Position numbers and translations under genes: made by a program. From Acidobacteriaceae bacterium (lineage in GTDB: Bacteria > Acidobacteriota > Terriglobia > Terriglobales > Acidobacteriaceae), in assembly GCA_025462805.1 (NCBI GenBank), contig JAOAPJ010000042.1, positions 1 to 6,462 of the forward strand: a stretch of 6,462 bases of DNA. The letters are read 5' to 3'. The first letter of the stretch is position 1, and each line of letters starts with the position of its first letter. The notes beneath the pieces were generated by a model. That model was given only the letters and a program-made list of their open reading frames with translations, searched no databases and was not told where the DNA came from. Below, in pieces: positions 5,125 through 6,462 of the stretch.

Positions 5125-6462
5125 ACCGTACTCGCCAGCAATTGCGTTTCGGCGGGCAACGCGAGTTGGTGTGGGAGATCGCTCTCCAGCCAGGCCTCGA
5201 ACTCCGGTGCCGGCCGCAGCCACAAAGCCTTGCGCAGATACAACGCGTCATGGAAGGACGTGCTCTGGTACTGCAGCATCACGTCATCTGCGCCGGGCAC
5301 TCCCATGATGTAGTTCACGCCCGCCGTGCCGAGCAGCGTCAGCAACGTGTCCATATCGTCCTGGTCGGCCTCGGCGTGATTGGTGTAGCAGACATCGCAG
5401 CCCATCGGCAGCCCGAGCAGCTTGCCGCAGAAGTGATCTTCCAGACCCGCACGCAGGATCTGCTTGCCGTCATAGAGATACTCGGGGCCGATGAAGCCGA
5501 CCACAGTATTGACCAGCATGGGCGAGAAGGCGCGCGCGACTGCATACGCGCGTGCCTCACAGGTCTGTTGATCGAGGCCGTGGTGTGCGTTAGCAGAGAG
5601 CGCGCTGCCCTGACCGGTCTCGAAATACATCACGTTGTCGCCCACCGTGCCACGATGGAGCGCGCGCGCCGCTTCGTTCGCCTCACGCAGCATTGCGAGA
5701 TTGATGCCGAAGGACGCGTTCGCCTTCTCCGTTCCTGCGATCGATTGAAAGACCAGATCGACGGGAGCACCCTGTTCCATCGCCGCCATCTGCGTTGTCA
5801 CGTGGGCCAGCACGCAGCTCTGCGTCGGTATCGCGTAGCGCTGCCGGACAGCGTCGATCAGGCGCAGCAATCGCGTTGTGCTCGCGACATCATCCGCCAC
5901 GGGGTTGATGCCGATAACCGCGTCGCCAGAGCCGAGCAGCAGCCCATCCACGATGGCAGCCGCGATACCGAGTACGTCGTCCGTAGGGTGGTTCGGCTGC
6001 AGCCTCGTGGAGAGCCGGTCCGGAAGACCCACAGTGGTGCGAAAACGCGTGACCACGCGGATCTTCCGCGCGACTGAGATCAGATCCTGCACCCGCATCA
6101 GCTTCGACACGGCGGCGGCCATCTCCGGCATCAGGCCAGGGGCAAGTGCGGCCAGCTCTTCTCTCGTCATCGCGTCAGAGAGCAAGGCGTTGCGGAAGTC
6201 TCCGACGGTCAGGCTGCGCACGGGTTCAAATGCAGCGGGGTCATGGCTGTCGAAGATCAGGCGCGTGACCTCGTCGGACTCGTAGGGGATCAACGGTACT
6301 TGGAGGAACGCCCGGAGTGGGAGGTCGGCCAGGATAATCTGCGCCGCAACCCGCTCCACCGAGGATCGCGCCGCGACGCCGGCCAGTACATCACCCGCAC
6401 GCGCAGGCGTGGCCTTGGCGAGCAGGTCCTTCAGGCTGTCGAAGGTATAGCTGACCCCGTCG
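5121..6462 (-). CDS. eutB: Ethanolamine ammonia-lyase large (heavy) subunit EutB, 5' end outside window
   Basis: The catalytic TIM-barrel subunit of ethanolamine ammonia-lyase. The first complete codon begins at 6461, and 446 residues are visible up to TGA. Against the E. coli protein as I remember it, only about seven N-terminal residues are missing. The GTG at 6359 is internal, since AGDVLAGVAARSS, a conserved N-terminal block, lies before it. Residues that bind substrate in the E. coli enzyme are all kept: R153 and Q155 in TRLQPN, N186 in VIGINPVADD, E281 in YFETGQGSALSA and D356 in GCDVCYTNHAEADQ. VLAHVTTQ, NTVVGFIGPEYLYDGKQI and AGVNYIMGVPGADD are further family blocks, so the enzyme should be active. 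The last 20 or so residues (after EFEAWLES) do not resemble the E. coli tail. Any promoter, transporter, regulator or reactivase gene would lie beyond the right edge. Confidence 0.96.
   Translation of the reverse strand, partial: DGVSYTFDSLKDLLAKATPARAGDVLAGVAARSSVERVAAQIILADLPLRAFLQVPLIPYESDEVTRLIFDSHDPAAFEPVRSLTVGDFRNALLSDAMTREELAALAPGLMPEMAAAVSKLMRVQDLISVARKIRVVTRFRTTVGLPDRLSTRLQPNHPTDDVLGIAAAIVDGLLLGSGDAVIGINPVADDVASTTRLLRLIDAVRQRYAIPTQSCVLAHVTTQMAAMEQGAPVDLVFQSIAGTEKANASFGINLAMLREANEAARALHRGTVGDNVMYFETGQGSALSANAHHGLDQQTCEARAYAVARAFSPMLVNTVVGFIGPEYLYDGKQILRAGLEDHFCGKLLGLPMGCDVCYTNHAEADQDDMDTLLTLLGTAGVNYIMGVPGADDVMLQYQSTSFHDALYLRKALWLRPAPEFEAWLESDLPHQLALPAETQLLASTV

Noticed and set aside
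4719..6077. A 452-codon open frame on the plus strand, antisense to eutB and eutC.
   Set aside because: Its product is rich in R, Q, A and H with no recognisable domain, and both genes opposite are well-conserved enzymes. Long antisense frames are a usual by-product of codon use in GC-rich genes.

Overview
This is a GC-rich, gene-dense stretch of bacterial chromosome with six protein-coding genes and almost no spare DNA. The organism makes menaquinone by the futalosine route, carries a membrane acyltransferase of the OpgC family, and can use ethanolamine and glutaryl-CoA. TTG starts look likely for two genes. This mix would suit a soil heterotroph such as an acidobacterium, but that is an inference from gene content and protein style, not something the sequence proves. 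I see no tRNA, rRNA, CRISPR array, insertion sequence or phage gene.

Left part, plus strand (1-1714): the window opens inside mqnE (aminofutalosine synthase, lacking only its N-terminus). After 61 bases comes a HAD-superfamily phosphatase or phosphomutase of the beta-phosphoglucomutase type, with a strong ribosome binding site in front of a TTG start. The two are probably co-transcribed.

Middle and right, minus strand (6462 down to 1674): reading in the direction of transcription, the order is eutB (5' end cut by the window edge), eutC, a glutaryl-CoA dehydrogenase, and an OpgC-family integral membrane acyltransferase. eutB and eutC overlap by an ATGA stop/start junction and encode the two subunits of adenosylcobalamin-dependent ethanolamine ammonia-lyase. 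A 117-base gap with an inverted repeat separates eutC from the dehydrogenase gene. A 109-base gap with a perfect 17-base palindrome separates the dehydrogenase from the proposed opgC-like start. The opgC-like gene runs tail to tail into the HAD gene, and their coding ends overlap by 41 bases.

Functionally this looks like ordinary metabolic housekeeping: one quinone-biosynthesis step, ethanolamine breakdown to acetaldehyde and ammonia, and glutaryl-CoA to crotonyl-CoA (the end of lysine/tryptophan breakdown). I found no convincing new multi-gene system. The points most worth checking are the palindrome before the opgC-like gene, the HAD gene next to mqnE, the overlapping convergent gene ends, and the non-ATG starts.
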